Made by a program: the position numbers and the translations under genes. A DNA stretch of 64,000 nucleotides. It comes from Tipula vernalis. Taxonomy: Eukaryota; Arthropoda; Insecta; Diptera; Tipulidae. Positions 47,996 to 60,908 of the stretch are shown piece by piece. The stretch lies in NCBI GenBank assembly GCA_958295665.1, contig OY282558.1:69304789-69368788 (forward strand), written 5' to 3'. Within the stretch, counting starts at the first letter, position 1. Every line of letters starts with the position of its first letter. The notes below the pieces were generated by a model. The model saw only the letters and a program-made list of their open reading frames with translations. It did not search any database and was not told the origin of the DNA.

Positions 47996-48600
47996 ATAAA
48001 ATCCAGAAAATTACTCTACCAAAAATTGTATTTGCTTACATATATCTAAATGTAAAGCTTTAATTTTATGCAAACCTTTAATAACAAATCCACCTAAAGT
48101 ATGTATTGACTATAACCCAATACCTTATTCAGATAGTGTTAATAATTTAGGAATAACGATTAATGACAGCTTGCCTAATAGCGTATTTGTTCCACAGAAT
48201 TGAGAATTTATTTAGTTAAATCTCATTTACTTCCCCATATAAATTATTGCGAAGTTATTACCTCAAACTGCGATACCGTAACCAAGCATATCCTTCGAGT
48301 TTCATTCAATAGTTGAAGTTTTACAAGGGCCGGTTCGTAACACATCATTTTATATTTAGAACGGTTCTGTTCATTTATAAATTAATAAGGTTCGGGGAAC
48401 CAAAATATCTATTTGACAAGATTCAATTGGTTTCATCAACCAGAACGGGTCATATTGCAATACCGTGCAGTTTTTCAAATAGATATATGTAAGTCTGTGC
48501 TGGTGCAGTGTTTTTCGTCTTCGAATCAAATTCCTAAACCAATTAGATATAGACACACACTAACAAAGTTCAAAGTTCACTCTAATAATTTTTAATATGC
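47996..48600 (+). mobile_element. LINE D, second copy: longer RT thumb/C-terminal fragment
   Basis: Homologous to 46255-46450 but with about 180 bp more. Reads CIDYNPIPYSDSVNNLGITI (48100-48165), then in other frames VKSHLLPHINYCEVIT and TKHILRVSFNS, which are the usual segments after RT in jockey/CR1-like LINEs, and CSFSNRYM / SVLVQCFSSSNQIP near 48470-48530. Broken by stops. The pair shows that the LINE piece was already inside the satellite when the block duplicated. Confidence 0.75.
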
Positions 48601-48714
48601 TGTTTTAATATGCTTTAAATATTTTTATCTTTGATTGATTTATAATTTACGAGTATAATAATTTATTTCATCCAATTACCGTAATTATATTTGAATGTTG
48701 GTAGGATATAAAGT

Positions 48715-49705
48715 ATGCAAGCTCAAATAAGTCATAAAATTGATAAAATTTGGAAAATTCACAAATTTAATAAAGACATTAAACAGACAGAAGTTTTACA
48801 CTTCTTAAAAATAATAAATTTCAGAGAATTCATAAAATTTCATAAAATTAATAAAACAAATTCAGAAAGTTCATTAAATCCCGAAATACACAAAATTATT
48901 AAATTTCATAAATTCGCAATTCGTAAAATAAATAAAGTTTATAAAGTTCATAAAGTTTATAAAGTTCATAAAGTTCATAAAATTCATGAAATTCTTAAGT
49001 TCATAAAATTCGAAAAGTCAAAGTAAAAATTGACGATCTTCCAAAAATTGTTATAATCCTGAAATCATAAAATTTATAGAGTTTATTAGTATTTTAATAA
49101 TTACGAAAATTATAAATTTAATAAATTTGTAAAGTTCATTTAACTAATAAAATTCAGAGATCTTATAAAATTTGTATAATCCATCGAACTGATAAAATTC
49201 AGATTTATTAAATTCATTACTTTCATAAAATTAATAAATACACCAAATTCTTAAAGCTCATAAATTCACAAGTCATAAAACTAATAAAATTTAGAAAATT
49301 TGTAAAATTTATAAGGTTCCTAAACTTCAGAAAATTAACAAAACTTATATAATTCATAAACTTCAGAAATTTGACGAAATTCATAAGATTTATAAATGTA
49401 TACGACATAAAATTTGCAAAGTTCATAGAAATTAAAATTCAGAAAATTCAAAAAGCTCCTAAAATTCATAAAATTGATAAAATCTAGAAAGTTTTTAAAA
49501 TTGACGGTTTACGATTTCATAAATTCAATAAATTCGCTCAAGATATACAATATACACAAATTGGAAAGTTCGCTCGATTGAGGTCAGGAGAAGCGGTGAT
49601 AAACAATCACGTGAAATACAAATGGATATAAAAAATGGCAAGTGAAATAGGTGGAACGTCAGCATACGGTTAAATTTACAGTGACGGTACAGATAATTGT
49701 ATTTA
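48715..49705 (+). repeat. 9-bp satellite tract with duplicated unique patch
   Basis: TTCATAAAR units; the 49500-49690 patch is about 90% identical by eye to 46921-47110. Confidence 0.8.
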
Positions 49706-50100
49706 ATGTATAATTTAATATAGTTGGTTGAAACACTAAAAACAAAATGCCAATATTATGCACGACCTACAGATATTTCTGACAATTCACTACGTTCGAC
49801 AATTTAGGAAATAGCCAGCTCAAAAGCGGCCGACGGTGCTTACCAATAAATGTGCCAAATTACCGTTTGTTTCAATAACGCGAATAATCGACAGAGATTG
49901 ATTCATCAGAGTTAACTATTTTGACCCGTATTCTGCATATGTTGGTTACATTTAAGATAGAATTTAGCCAAAATAGATGTCATGACAATTAGATTGTTTT
50001 CGAATAAACACTAATAAACCCTTGCCTGTGTTAAAAATCCATCTAACAACACTAAATTTACAACAACTTTCTGAAATTCGATCGGAGCCCCACAAACTCG
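49706..50100. other. No gene recognised
   Basis: Mixed-composition DNA between satellite and the foldback element; no motif seen. Confidence 0.4.
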
Positions 50101-50731
50101 CACAATATTTTTGGTTATTTTAGTGATTGATTAGATACGGAGCAGATAGTCAATTTTTGGAGCGAAAATTAAAAATGAATTTTGAAAGTTTGTTGTTTGT
50201 TGATTTATATTCAGAAAGTTCTTTAAATTTATTAATTTTTTTCGGCCTTTTTATACACAAATATATTAATTGTAATGACATTCACAATATTTTCGATTTG
50301 ATAAATCAGAAAAATAAAGAGGCCAGAGATAATACATCAACTAACCAAAGTAGAAATGACATCCCCGGTAGTAGTAGTTTGGTTTGTAGCTACCTGAGCG
50401 ACTAAATTTTCAGTACGAGAGTTCTCACTTTTAAAGAGTAGATACATTGGTATAACTCTTGGAGTAAAATACGGTGGTGGGGGATGATATTTCTACTTTG
50501 GTTAGTAGATGTATTATGAGTGAGTGTCCTCTTTGTTTTTCTAATTTATCAAATGGAAAATATTGTGAATATCATTACAATTAATAAATTTGTCTATAAA
50601 AAAGCCGAAAAAATCAATAAATTTAAAGAACTTTCTGAATATAAATCAACAAACAACAAACTTTCAAAATTCATTTTTAATTTTCGTTCCAAAAATTTTA
50701 ATCAATCACTAAAATAACCAAAAATATTGTG
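50101..50731. mobile_element. Second foldback/MITE: ~260-bp inverted arms, short loop
   Basis: The left arm starts CACAATATTTTTGGTTATTT and the right arm ends with its reverse complement at 50731. The arms match inward to ACTAACCAAAGTAGAAAT (about 50342) and ATTTCTACTTTGGTTAGT (about 50490), leaving a loop of about 115 bp. Arm identity looks about 88-90%, with small indels. It has no convincing coding capacity; the ORFs in both arms are mirror images of arm sequence. No certain target duplication found; weak similarity continues some 15-20 bases outside both ends. Confidence 0.85.
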
Positions 50732-50834
50732 ATTTTGATAGGGTATAAAATCAACCTCGTGAATCCCTACTAAAAGTTCAATTGATTGAAAAAAAATCAA
50801 TTGATTAACAGACAATTTTAACTTCTTAATTTTA

Positions 50835-52330
50835 GTTTATTATATTCATAAAATTCAAAAATTTAAAAAATTCTTAAACTTAATCATAAAATAAAATAAA
50901 AATTTTAAAGTTCATAAAATTTAGAAAATTCAAAAACTTCATAAAGTTCCTAAGATTCATAGAATTAAAAAAATTATATAATTCATAAAATTGATTAAAT
51001 TCAAATAGTTTATAAAATTCACGGACAAAAAAACTGTAAATTGATAAGACATAAAATTCGTAAATTTCAATTTTAAATTAATATAAAAATTGACGGTTTA
51101 CTTAAAATTGATATAATTCCGAAAATTTATAAATTTAATAAAGTCAAGTTCATGAAATTAACAAATTTCATAAAATTCATAAAACTCACAAAATTCATAA
51201 TTTTACAAAATTCTTAAATTTCACAAATTAACAAAATTTGCAAAATTAATAAAATTTAAAAATGCATAAAGTTCCTAAAATTCAGTAAATTAACTAAAAT
51301 TTATATAATTCAATAATTTCTTAAAATTTAGAAAACTCCAAAAATAATGAAATTCATAAAATTCAAAATTGCCAAAGTACATAAAATTAAAAAAATTTAA
51401 GAAATTCATGAAACTCATAAAATATGTAATTCTGTGGCAATTAAACATGGTGACTTAAGATAAGTTATCTTCTCTTACTTAAATTCGAAATCTCCGTAAT
51501 CTATTTCATTTTACTCCAGCAACTGCCAACAACTAACCGTAATAAGGCATTTACGAAAACGAAAATACTAAAAACACGTACGATTTTGAGTAACTCTAAA
51601 TTTTTAAAACGTTTCCGTATATTATTGCCACAGATATAATTCATAAAATTGACAAAATTCACAAATTTCATAAAATTCATACATGTAAACGACATAAAAT
51701 TTGCAAAGTTCATTAAATTAACAAAATTCTTAAATTTTATAAATTTACGTTATAAAAGTAATAAAATTAATAAAATTCATCAAACTTAATCAAATTCAGA
51801 AAGTTCCTAAAATTCATCAAATTAACAAAATTTATAAAACTTATAAAATTTAGAAAGTTTATAAAATTTAAGAAATTTGTAAAATTTGAAATGTTTCGTG
51901 ATATTCATAAAATTGACGATTTACGATTTCATACATTTAATAACTTCAAAATTTGTCAAGTTTATAAAATTAATAAAATTGAAAAAATGGAAAAAATTCA
52001 GAAAATTCATAAATTTAATAAATTTACAAGACGTTAATTATAATACATTCAATTTTTAAAGTTCATGAGAGCAAGAGAAAATTTCAATAATATTCGTTTA
52101 AATAATTTTATAAAATTCATACAATTCGTAAGTTCATAGAAGTCAAAAAATTAATATAAAATTAACGGTTTACATAACATTCAAAATTGATATAATCGCG
52201 AAATTTTATAAATTTAATAAATTCACAAGACATAAAATCAATAAAATTTCTTTAGTTCATAAAATTGATACAACTGAGAAATTTCATAAAATCCATGAAA
52301 TTTATAAGATTCATAGGAAAAAATTCGAGG
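50835..52330 (+). repeat. 9-bp satellite tracts with non-satellite gaps
   Basis: Two stretches (about 50840-51430 and 51640-52320) of TTCATAAAA-type units, with non-repetitive DNA between 51430 and 51640. Confidence 0.8.
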
Positions 52331-52559
52331 AATTATTTCGTTAAATTTTTGGAGATTTTATTCGTATACTGAGTATATGAACTTGGCAGATTTCGTTTTG
52401 AAAGCATTCCCCAAATATCGGATATTGAAAAATTATTTTCAGGACTTAATTTTAAAATTAGAATAGAAATCTCCAATTTCCAGAATATCTTAAAATTAAA
52501 CCTTAATTTGCCATTTCTCGCAAAAGTAATCTTGATATTCAAAATAATTGAACAGTTGT

Positions 52560-53800
52560 AACGAATCCCCAAGGGGGATTACGTTAACAGACATGAGAAT
52601 AGCGGTCTGATGCGGTATAGTAGCTGGCTAGAGCTCACGGTGCGGCGTGGGGATTCTCAGACATATTTCTCATGCTTGAATAACCGCATGATTAACAAAA
52701 TTAGAGGGGCAAATGGAAATTAACAATTACACTGCCACGGCCTCAGCGGCAAAAGGAAATAATAAGCCGGGAGTGATCGTTTCGGAGTGACAGTCTCAAT
52801 CCCAGGCGACTACCGCCGTGACTGCCATACGGGCCTCCCCTCATCGGCCCGCCTACTGGGATGCTGTTTCCCAGTCGCGACGGCCACCGATGCCATTTAT
52901 GAAGGAGGGACGCCCGCATGACAATCTCAGCGACAATCCCCCGGAACGAGACCGTCACCCCGACGCGATCAACTCATGTGGCGTGCCGCCCTCCAGCACA
53001 GCCTGTCCCGGAGGAACGAACGGCACGCACGGAAAAGGGTGGAAAAAGGCCGACCCGTCGCATGACCCCACCTCACATCACCCGATCAATTATTTATTTA
53101 AGCGCACATGGTGCGGCTTAGCACACGACAGTTAAAAATGCAAAAAGAAAAAAAAATTGTTACGGTAAAAGTAAGAAACGGAAAGATTTGTTAGAAAAAC
53201 AACGTTACCACTGATTCTACGTTATATGAAAATTTTTACTTTCACTAATCACTGTTCAAAAATAAAGAAAAAGAAAATAACACCAAAGTACCTGAAACAG
53301 AAAAATGAACCGCTATGTGGTCGAACCACACCCAAAGCGGACAACCGAACCGACGCGGAGCACAAAAGAAAAAAATCGCAAAAACTCCGAACGCTATCAT
53401 GCAAACAACGAAGAAAAGAAGAAATCGGCGTGATACCTGCTCTGTGTGGGATTTTCACCAAATCGGTGCACCACCACGAATCGAGAATATGATCGCAAAA
53501 TAAATATATAATAAAAAGGAAAATACTTGGGGGAAAACTAACTGTTACAACAAAAAAATGCCGAAATTACAGTTGGTTTTCCTCCTAAATTTTGGTACCT
53601 TTTTTATGGCCCGTCCGACCACACCGCAACCAGCGCCGACGCAGGATCCCCCTCAAACCTTGTTGCCCTGCCCCCACGGGCGGGAATATTCTCTGATAAT
53701 ACCGTTGCTGGCAGGATTGCCGCCACAGAACAAAATACAACAAAAAAACTCAGGAGAGAAAAAATTTGTAATAATTGCTGGGTAGATCTGACCACGCAAC
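52560..53800. other. GC-rich island of unknown identity, possible retroelement 5' region
   Basis: Base composition changes sharply at AATCCCCAAGGGGGATT (52565-52581), which is itself a near-palindrome. 52580-53110 and 53290-53780 are GC-rich with several overlapping ORFs on both strands, rich in Pro, Thr, Arg and Ser (for example 52818-53135 plus). No domain is recognised. An imperfect stem CATGAGAATAG / TATTTCTCATG (52593 and 52663) may fold. Such a patch could be the 5' UTR/ORF1 of a LINE or an LTR, or a CpG-rich host promoter; I cannot decide. Confidence 0.4.
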
Positions 53801-55579
53801 TGATTTCACTAAATATTTTTTTTTTCTTTTTATTTTCTTCTTATTTATTTATTTTAAAGAATCATGTCCATTTTACTATATATTTTTAACAATGAAGTAA
53901 AGTTTTATTACTCAAAAAAAAAATTTCGCAACTTGAGCCACATCAAACCAGCATACACCCAAAAGCGGAATTATTTTGAAACACAATTTCTTTGGACACA
54001 AGAATTCAAATTTCGATTTAGTTCCAATGTATTATAACAGTTTTATATATTTTTGTTTATTTAGATCACAAATTAAGGAAACGGCACAAACCGGATATCT
54101 AGCAAAAAAACAAAAATCTTTTACACACGGCACTTAAATGTATATTTAAATATGTAATTTGCAAACACAAAAACAATAAATTTTAATAAAACTAAAGTAC
54201 AAATTGTTTTTTTTATTTTTTGATATGGACGGAAGACAATTCCTTCACTAATCCGTTTTAATGATCTACACACTGGATTAAACTCAATTAAAATCAAACT
54301 TAGACTGTTTTTTATTTATTTATTTATCAAACTATGACCACACGGTCATTACAAAAAAAAACTATTTTTCCACCAGAATAAATGCCGCTCGGCATAATTA
54401 TTAAAACGAGACTTTCGTCTCAAAATTCAAAACTAGACTTTATTAAAAGGAATACAAAACTAGACTCAATTTATTTTTTTTTTTAATTTTTATATAATAA
54501 AAAAAAAGTTGACTTATCGTCAAAACTCAAAACTAGACTTATTTTTACCAAATCAAAAACTAGACTAAAAAATCAAAAAAAAAATATTTTACATCAAAAT
54601 AACAAAAATCAGAAAAGTTTTTACCCCCTCTCATTTTCCCTCTTCGCATCGTTGCTTGTCCCAGCCATTGTACTTGTGCACATCGTCATCATTTTTATTG
54701 TTTTATTTCTTTTTTTTTTTTTTTTTTTGTTTTTATTATTGTACAATCTTTATTCGTAGTTATATATTTTTTTCTTATGTACACAAATACAACGACTAAA
54801 ATGAACAACGACGACGAACATATGTATATATTTATCTGTTCGGCCGCATCGGACTCATGCCAAACACACCGATCGGCTTTCCCCACACAGAGCAAATATC
54901 ACGCGTTAATCCACGCCAATGATATCATACGAAAAATGGAATATTCGAGATGGAACATTGTAGTATTGCAAACACGCCATCTCACACTCGCAATACATGC
55001 ACACACACCAACTCGCCAGAAATATGTATGGCTGTACATGACAGTATGGAAAGCAAGTAATGCAGAAAAAAAATAAAATATGTTTACATAAAATCAAGGG
55101 GAATATCAAATTTAAATTGGAAATTATGACGTCATCAAACATAAATACAAACACCATGGCGATCATGGTGATTTATAATGACCAAATAGAAAACTTTTCA
55201 CGAAATATGCGCGTTTGGAATTCTTGCAGGAACTAAATTCTTTTGCCTCAGGTGGAGACGCATGCCAGTCGTAACACAGTGAAAAATTTAATATGGACAA
55301 AATAATTGTTGAAGCATTATTTCTTATCCGATATTTAAGGATCATAACGAAATAAGTCCAAAACTCAGTTACCAAATTCCTAAATGTAACGAAATAATTT
55401 CCCAAAGCTGATGATTCATTTCTCTACTATAAAATCCTCTACTACTAAAATGAATACTTTGAACTTTTAACTGCAGGTTTCCAGAGCCCGCAAAAATGTG
55501 GTGAACTCATAAACATTTAGAAAAAATATTAGCATTTTGTTATCAAAAATTTAAAGAACTCATATATGTAAGTGATTTC
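53801..55579. other. No gene recognised; includes AAAACTAGACT repeats
   Basis: The 11-base word AAAACTAGACT occurs four times between about 54430 and 54567 in one orientation, spaced 26, 71 and 29 bases. A poly(T) run lies at 54710-54728. Otherwise nothing is recognised. Confidence 0.45.
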
Positions 55580-57560
55580 CAGCTTCAATGAAGTTTATTC
55601 CTCCGAGCCACAAATCTTCGAAGCACGGCAATGTTTGTGGTAAGGCCAGAAACATACTCGATGTGTACGGCTTTGGTGGCTAGACAATCGAAAATTTTCC
55701 AATATTTATATCAAAGAGTGGCCACCATTAGATGTATGTGAAGCCTCTCTTGATCTCTTTAATATCGGTATTCAAAGCTTGTTTCATGGCAACAAATAGT
55801 TAGCTTACCAGTAATGCTCCACTTAGCTCTAGACGTGGAATGATTATTTGTTTCACGGGTGCCACTTTTGTTTTCGATGTGCGATCTTCCATTTGATTGA
55901 GTGATCTGGATATATATGACTGTCTCATAAGCTCCCTTAAATGCATCTGAAAATCCATGTAGTGATATGTCGCTGCTTGCAGTTGTGCCTATATATCTAT
56001 CGTGAGATCTAACCTCTATGTTCAACAGATTTTCATGTATTTTCAACCATTCTGCTTTTGAGTCATCCTATTCTATATTTTTGAGTCATAATGTCCGAAA
56101 AAATATTTTTACTCTGAGTGTCACTGGGGCAAGCCATCCTAAGGGGTTAAATAGCCGACTTGCTTCTAACATCATGTTTTTGAATTCTAACGCAGGCCCA
56201 CGATTTTATCTAAGTCCGATTCCTCGATTTCCAACACGTTCGTTTTGTTGATAGGTAGCACTGTTAGCATTGGTGAACCATTTTCTATGGTGGCGTCTTT
56301 CTTTGAGTCGGCTCCTGACAGCATATCTTCTACATAAATATTGTTTCTTCTTATATCTTGATGCGAATGCCTTGTATTTTATGAATCTTCTTTCCACTGA
56401 GTACATCCTTTGTACTGCCTTTGGAAATAAATTTCCCAACATGGATGGGGATAACTTAAACGGCAGGCGTACACTAACTTTCACAAAATTCCCCTTCTTT
56501 ACATAAATTGACGTTCGCTTCGGCAACTGCGCCGCAATTTAACAGAATTTTTTAATAATTGGTCCAAGCTTTCTTCTAGTTGGTTGATGTTAGCGGTAAT
56601 TCCCTTCACCCAATCCAATAGGGTTTTATATCTAACACGAAAATTGCCATATCCGGAATAGGAGCCAAAATAAATGATTTCACGAAGGGGGTTAATATCG
56701 CTAGTTCTACTATAGACCAGAGATAAACCTCGCATACAAAATGAAGCAAAATGAGTTTTCCAAAATTAACAACTAAACAGTCACCAGTTTCCCAGTCAAC
56801 TACTTTAAGCAATTTGACTTGGCAGACCCATATTTCATAAAGGATCAGACATCGACATTATCTTTGGAAGTTACACATGCAAACTTTGTGACTCTGAATC
56901 AAGAAGTACTCTACATAATTGGCTTTGTTTAAATTTATCGGTTCCATTTACTAGTGCTGTAGGTAATAGTGAGAGGCCTATTTTAGTGTTGATATTGTTG
57001 GTTGTTGTTTACGATACCGATTTGGTTGAAGATTTAGGGCAGCAACGTTCGAATCGGGTTTAGTTGGTAAATTCTCGTCGACTAAACTATAGTGTTTTCT
57101 AATGCAACGAAATGCTAACCGTGACAAGAATTAGCCAATAGTCTCTGGTTTCAACAAAATATTTCTAATGAACGCATATATGGTGCTTTCTCCGGTCGTA
57201 TTATCATCGGTTATGCTTAAATGTTTCAGAAAGTCTGTTGCTTCACCCTTCAGGATTCTTTTTAAATATTGTAATTTTTGTGATCCTGTAAGTTTAGGGA
57301 TATCATAATTAGTAGAGCAAAACAAATCGAAGAACGACTGCCATTCCGATAGTCGCCACTAAACCTTGGTATTAATATTTTAGACAGCTTTACTTGGTAT
57401 TTCTGATTGTATGATTCACTGATACTGTAATATCCAACTTTAACATTAGCTCGTGATTTCTAACTGCAAAAGCCGCGGAATAATTCTTTTCGATATCTGG
57501 ATCTAGCTCTTTATTTTCATTCAGTTCATCATTATGAGAAAGTCGCGCCTTGATATCCTC
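55580..57560 (-). mobile_element. BEL/Pao retrotransposon relic, gag to integrase
   Basis: Minus strand. Gag: NKELDPDIEKNYSAAFAV, WQSFFDLFCSTN, LTGSQKLQYLKRILKGEATD (57540-57180). End of protease: RYKTLLDWVKGI (near 56610). RT: VSVRLPFKLSPSMLGN then RMYSVERRF (56470-56370), SRLFNPLGWLAPVTLRVKIF (about 56170-56100). RNase H: SLHGFSDAFKGAYETVIYIQ (about 55955-55895). Integrase: TKAVHIEYVSGLTT then RRFVARRNK (55677-55595). Several deletions and frameshifts; protease active site and RT catalytic box not found. No LTRs found. Confidence 0.85.
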
Positions 57561-60500
57561 TACCTGAATTGGATCAGGTCCGCCATTTTTGTACGATATT
57601 CAAAATTTACCAGTATCTCTGTTTATCACACTATTTAACTTAAGTTCTTTATTAAATTATTTTATTTGAGCTTTAGAAAAATCTAGGTATTAAGAAAAAT
57701 CCGAAATTTCAAAAACCATTTCTCCGGGAGGTATTCGCGTACCTCGGTTCCAGATTTAAATTCTCTTTAAATAAAAATTGCTCCAACTTTCAATCGTTCG
57801 AACCGTTTTAAAGCCGTTCCGTCCATTCCTTAAAATATACATAATCTTAGCGATTTTTAATAGTCCTTCTTCAGTAATTTTAAACTTATTGTCCAAATTC
57901 GGTTTGTAATCCGAATAGAAAATTCTTAAAAATAAAAAAAAATTATCGTCAGCTTCAATATATGTATTCACGTTTTTGCTTCGTGTTACTGCAATATATA
58001 CCTGTTTATGTTAACAGACGAGACATCAGTTTTAAAGTTACAAAGTATATTATCTAAGACAGGATAATATACTTTTTCACAAAAGTGTGTTGCTTAAAAG
58101 TTAAAAGTTAATTCGTCACCTCACTGAAATCAGTTTGTTAGAAATTAAAGTTATAAATACCTTAATAAAAGTTTCCAACTAAGTTGGCAGACCAATTTTG
58201 CATAAATTTTAATTATCTTGGAATTTTTTCGATTTATAAACTCCCCAAAAATCTGTTACTTACTTACGTGACAAATGGAAAAATATCGAAATTGATTTGA
58301 AAAGCAAAACAAAGCAATCAATTTAAAAATTCAAGCTTAAAATTGTGTTTCCATTTATGTACATATATCATATTTCAATCAATATATTGTGTATAATATA
58401 AAGAAAGCTATTCATTATTTGCTGAATCATATGAGCTTTTGTATACAATATTTCCATATATTGTACATCCTCATCAATATTTTATATTTCTCGCAAATAT
58501 CTCCTTTAACTCGACGCTATATTGTTATTCAAAAATGTAAATACCACTCTTGGGTAGGTTATATATGTTCACTAGATAGATGTTTTGTTTTGGTTCTATT
58601 TTCTGCACGATATATAGAGTCGAATAACTATCTATAAATCGAGTACATATTCGAATGAGCGAAGGGCAAAAAATGTAAATTTCAATATGTATAACCATAA
58701 AACAAAAAAAGTTTGTTTAGCTTTCTATCTATATATAAAAATGTATGTACATATGTACATGAATAAGTAGAGAAAGCTTTTTGTTCTTGTTTGGCAGATC
58801 AAAGAGATATGATGTATTACAAAATTATTTATTCCAATCAAAATCGATATAATACAATGTCGAATGTACATACTCGTAAATACAAAAGAATTGTTGCCTT
58901 CTTTATACAATACACATTCATTTACATATTTACAAACACATTAATTAACATAAAATTTTATGTTTAGTCGGATAAAACATAAAAAATACAAAAAGTTTAT
59001 TCTGCTTTTTAAGACATGAGACTATGGAGACTACAATTCCAATGATAAAACTCGTTTACGCCTATCAATTTGTTTGATTTATCATATAAAACGACATCGT
59101 CATCATATACGTATGTATACAGTTTTCTCATACATAAATCATATATCCTTTATATATGAAAAAGCGGAAAAGTTAATCTCAACTTTTAGTTTAGTATGTT
59201 GGAGACAAAAAGTTTTTTTTTTTTTTGGAGTCATCCTCCAAGGTCTTAATCAATAAAAATCTTAATTATCATTATAGAGCATTTAACCGTAAACAACTTG
59301 AATTGATTGTCTCATTAAAATACAATCTTAATTCATTTAGTTAAACTAAACTTACATAAGAGTATAAATAAAAATTAACAACCATTTCCACCTTTGCACT
59401 ATATAAGTAGGTAGGTACTAGAATATACTTGGGATCGATTAAATAATTCAAGCAAAAATCGTATATCGATTGTGTGGGCAATGAGGCATAAACACAATTT
59501 TTGTTTCGTCCTACATAAAGTATATCCATCCATCCCCCAGGAGATCGTTCAACCACAACATAAAATTGGAAAAAATTACTTTTAAATTGCACTTTATTTG
59601 AGACTCGTTTATATGTACATAAAAACTATTACAGAAATTAGTATTCCATAATAAAATATACAAAAAAAAAAAAAAAACTTTTAGTAGATTCAGAATCTAA
59701 ATTCTAAACAAACCACATGACACCAATAAAAATACAAAAATTGAAATAAAACTTTGAAAAACTTGTGAAGTGTGCATAAAAATCAAAAATTGAAATTATA
59801 ACAATAATATGCATACGTAATGGAAATTCAAAACCACTGTACACATGAAAATTGGAAAAACTAAATTTTTTTCAAAAAGAGAACAAATTGAAATAATATG
59901 CCAATACACAAAACTTAAATTTTATGCACACATTTGTACACATTATGTAGATATTTGAGTCTAGAAACGGCATCGTTTTTAAAAAAAGCACAATCCACAC
60001 ATACCCACACACTGTACACATTCTGCGCTAACAAGATTTGATCGAATATCATTTTGGAATTAAATTTGAACGGCAGCTAAAAAATTTACAAAAAAAAATA
60101 TTGCATCTCAAGTGGAAATTGGTTTGGTGTAACAGTTTGGAGGTCGTTTGTTAAGTTTTTTTTTTTTTTTTGTAAATGTTGGAACTCGTGTAGCTGCAAA
60201 TCAATAGTTTATTCGATTTACAAAAATAGTTGAAGTAAATAAGTTTTCAATATTTTTTGGGAAACAGGCAGAACTTAAAAAAAAAATCGAAAATGCAAAT
60301 TATACGACCGAAACCAGAGCATCCTGTATTTTATATAGCCATAATAAAAAAATCTAAGCTTTTATAAGGGAATTAGAAACGAGAAAAGAACGAAACTTTT
60401 CATAGTAAAACACACAAAACATATGGGAAATCATTTTTTTTTTCCTAAGACAAATTTTTAAATGAAAACGTTACAAATTCTTAATTATGATTTCTGAAAT

Positions 60501-60908
60501 ACATTCATAAATGTTTGAATTTTAATATATATGAATATCGTTTAAGTAAATCGTTTTCATTTTCTTGTAATAATTGATTTATTTAAACCAAAATTATAAA
60601 AAAAAATTTCATAACAACAGCATTCTGGTCAAATTGAAATAAAAGCCTACTACAATTCGTTTGGTCATTAAGTCAATATACATTACATAGATGGCAGTGA
60701 TGGCTGTAAAAATTTAGTAAAATCGTACCAAAAATTACCACCTTTAGAAATTTTAAGTTCAAAAATTGTATGAAAAGCAAACCAAATTCACAACATTTAC
60801 TATATTTTGATAATTTTGTGATTAAATAGCTTTTTTTCGTATTTTCTGTAAACATTTTAGACATCTTACGTACACTAGTAAAACTAAAGATAAATTTAGC
60901 AAGTATTA
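57561..60908. other. No gene recognised; AT-rich DNA
   Basis: A 71-codon minus ORF at 57756-57971 (EEGLLKIAKIMYILRNGRNG) has protein-like composition but no family I know. The rest shows only AT-rich sequence and poly(A)/(T) runs. Confidence 0.45.

Noticed and set aside
50127..50717. ORFs in both arms of the second foldback element, one with a CPLC...KYCEYHY cysteine pattern in another frame
   Set aside because: The two arms are inverted copies and the cysteine pattern is broken in the left arm, so no conserved protein is supported.
44582..51713. Met-Asn-Phe-rich minus-strand ORFs and Ile-Lys-Phe-rich plus-strand ORFs
   Set aside because: Produced by the 9-bp satellite, whose period keeps frame; no start context, no motif, and both strands are open for the same reason.
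53604..53795. Minus ORF with a signal-peptide-like hydrophobic start in the GC-rich island
   Set aside because: The opposite strand is open too, the hydrophobic part comes from poly(A)/(T)-rich DNA, and no family match is recognised.
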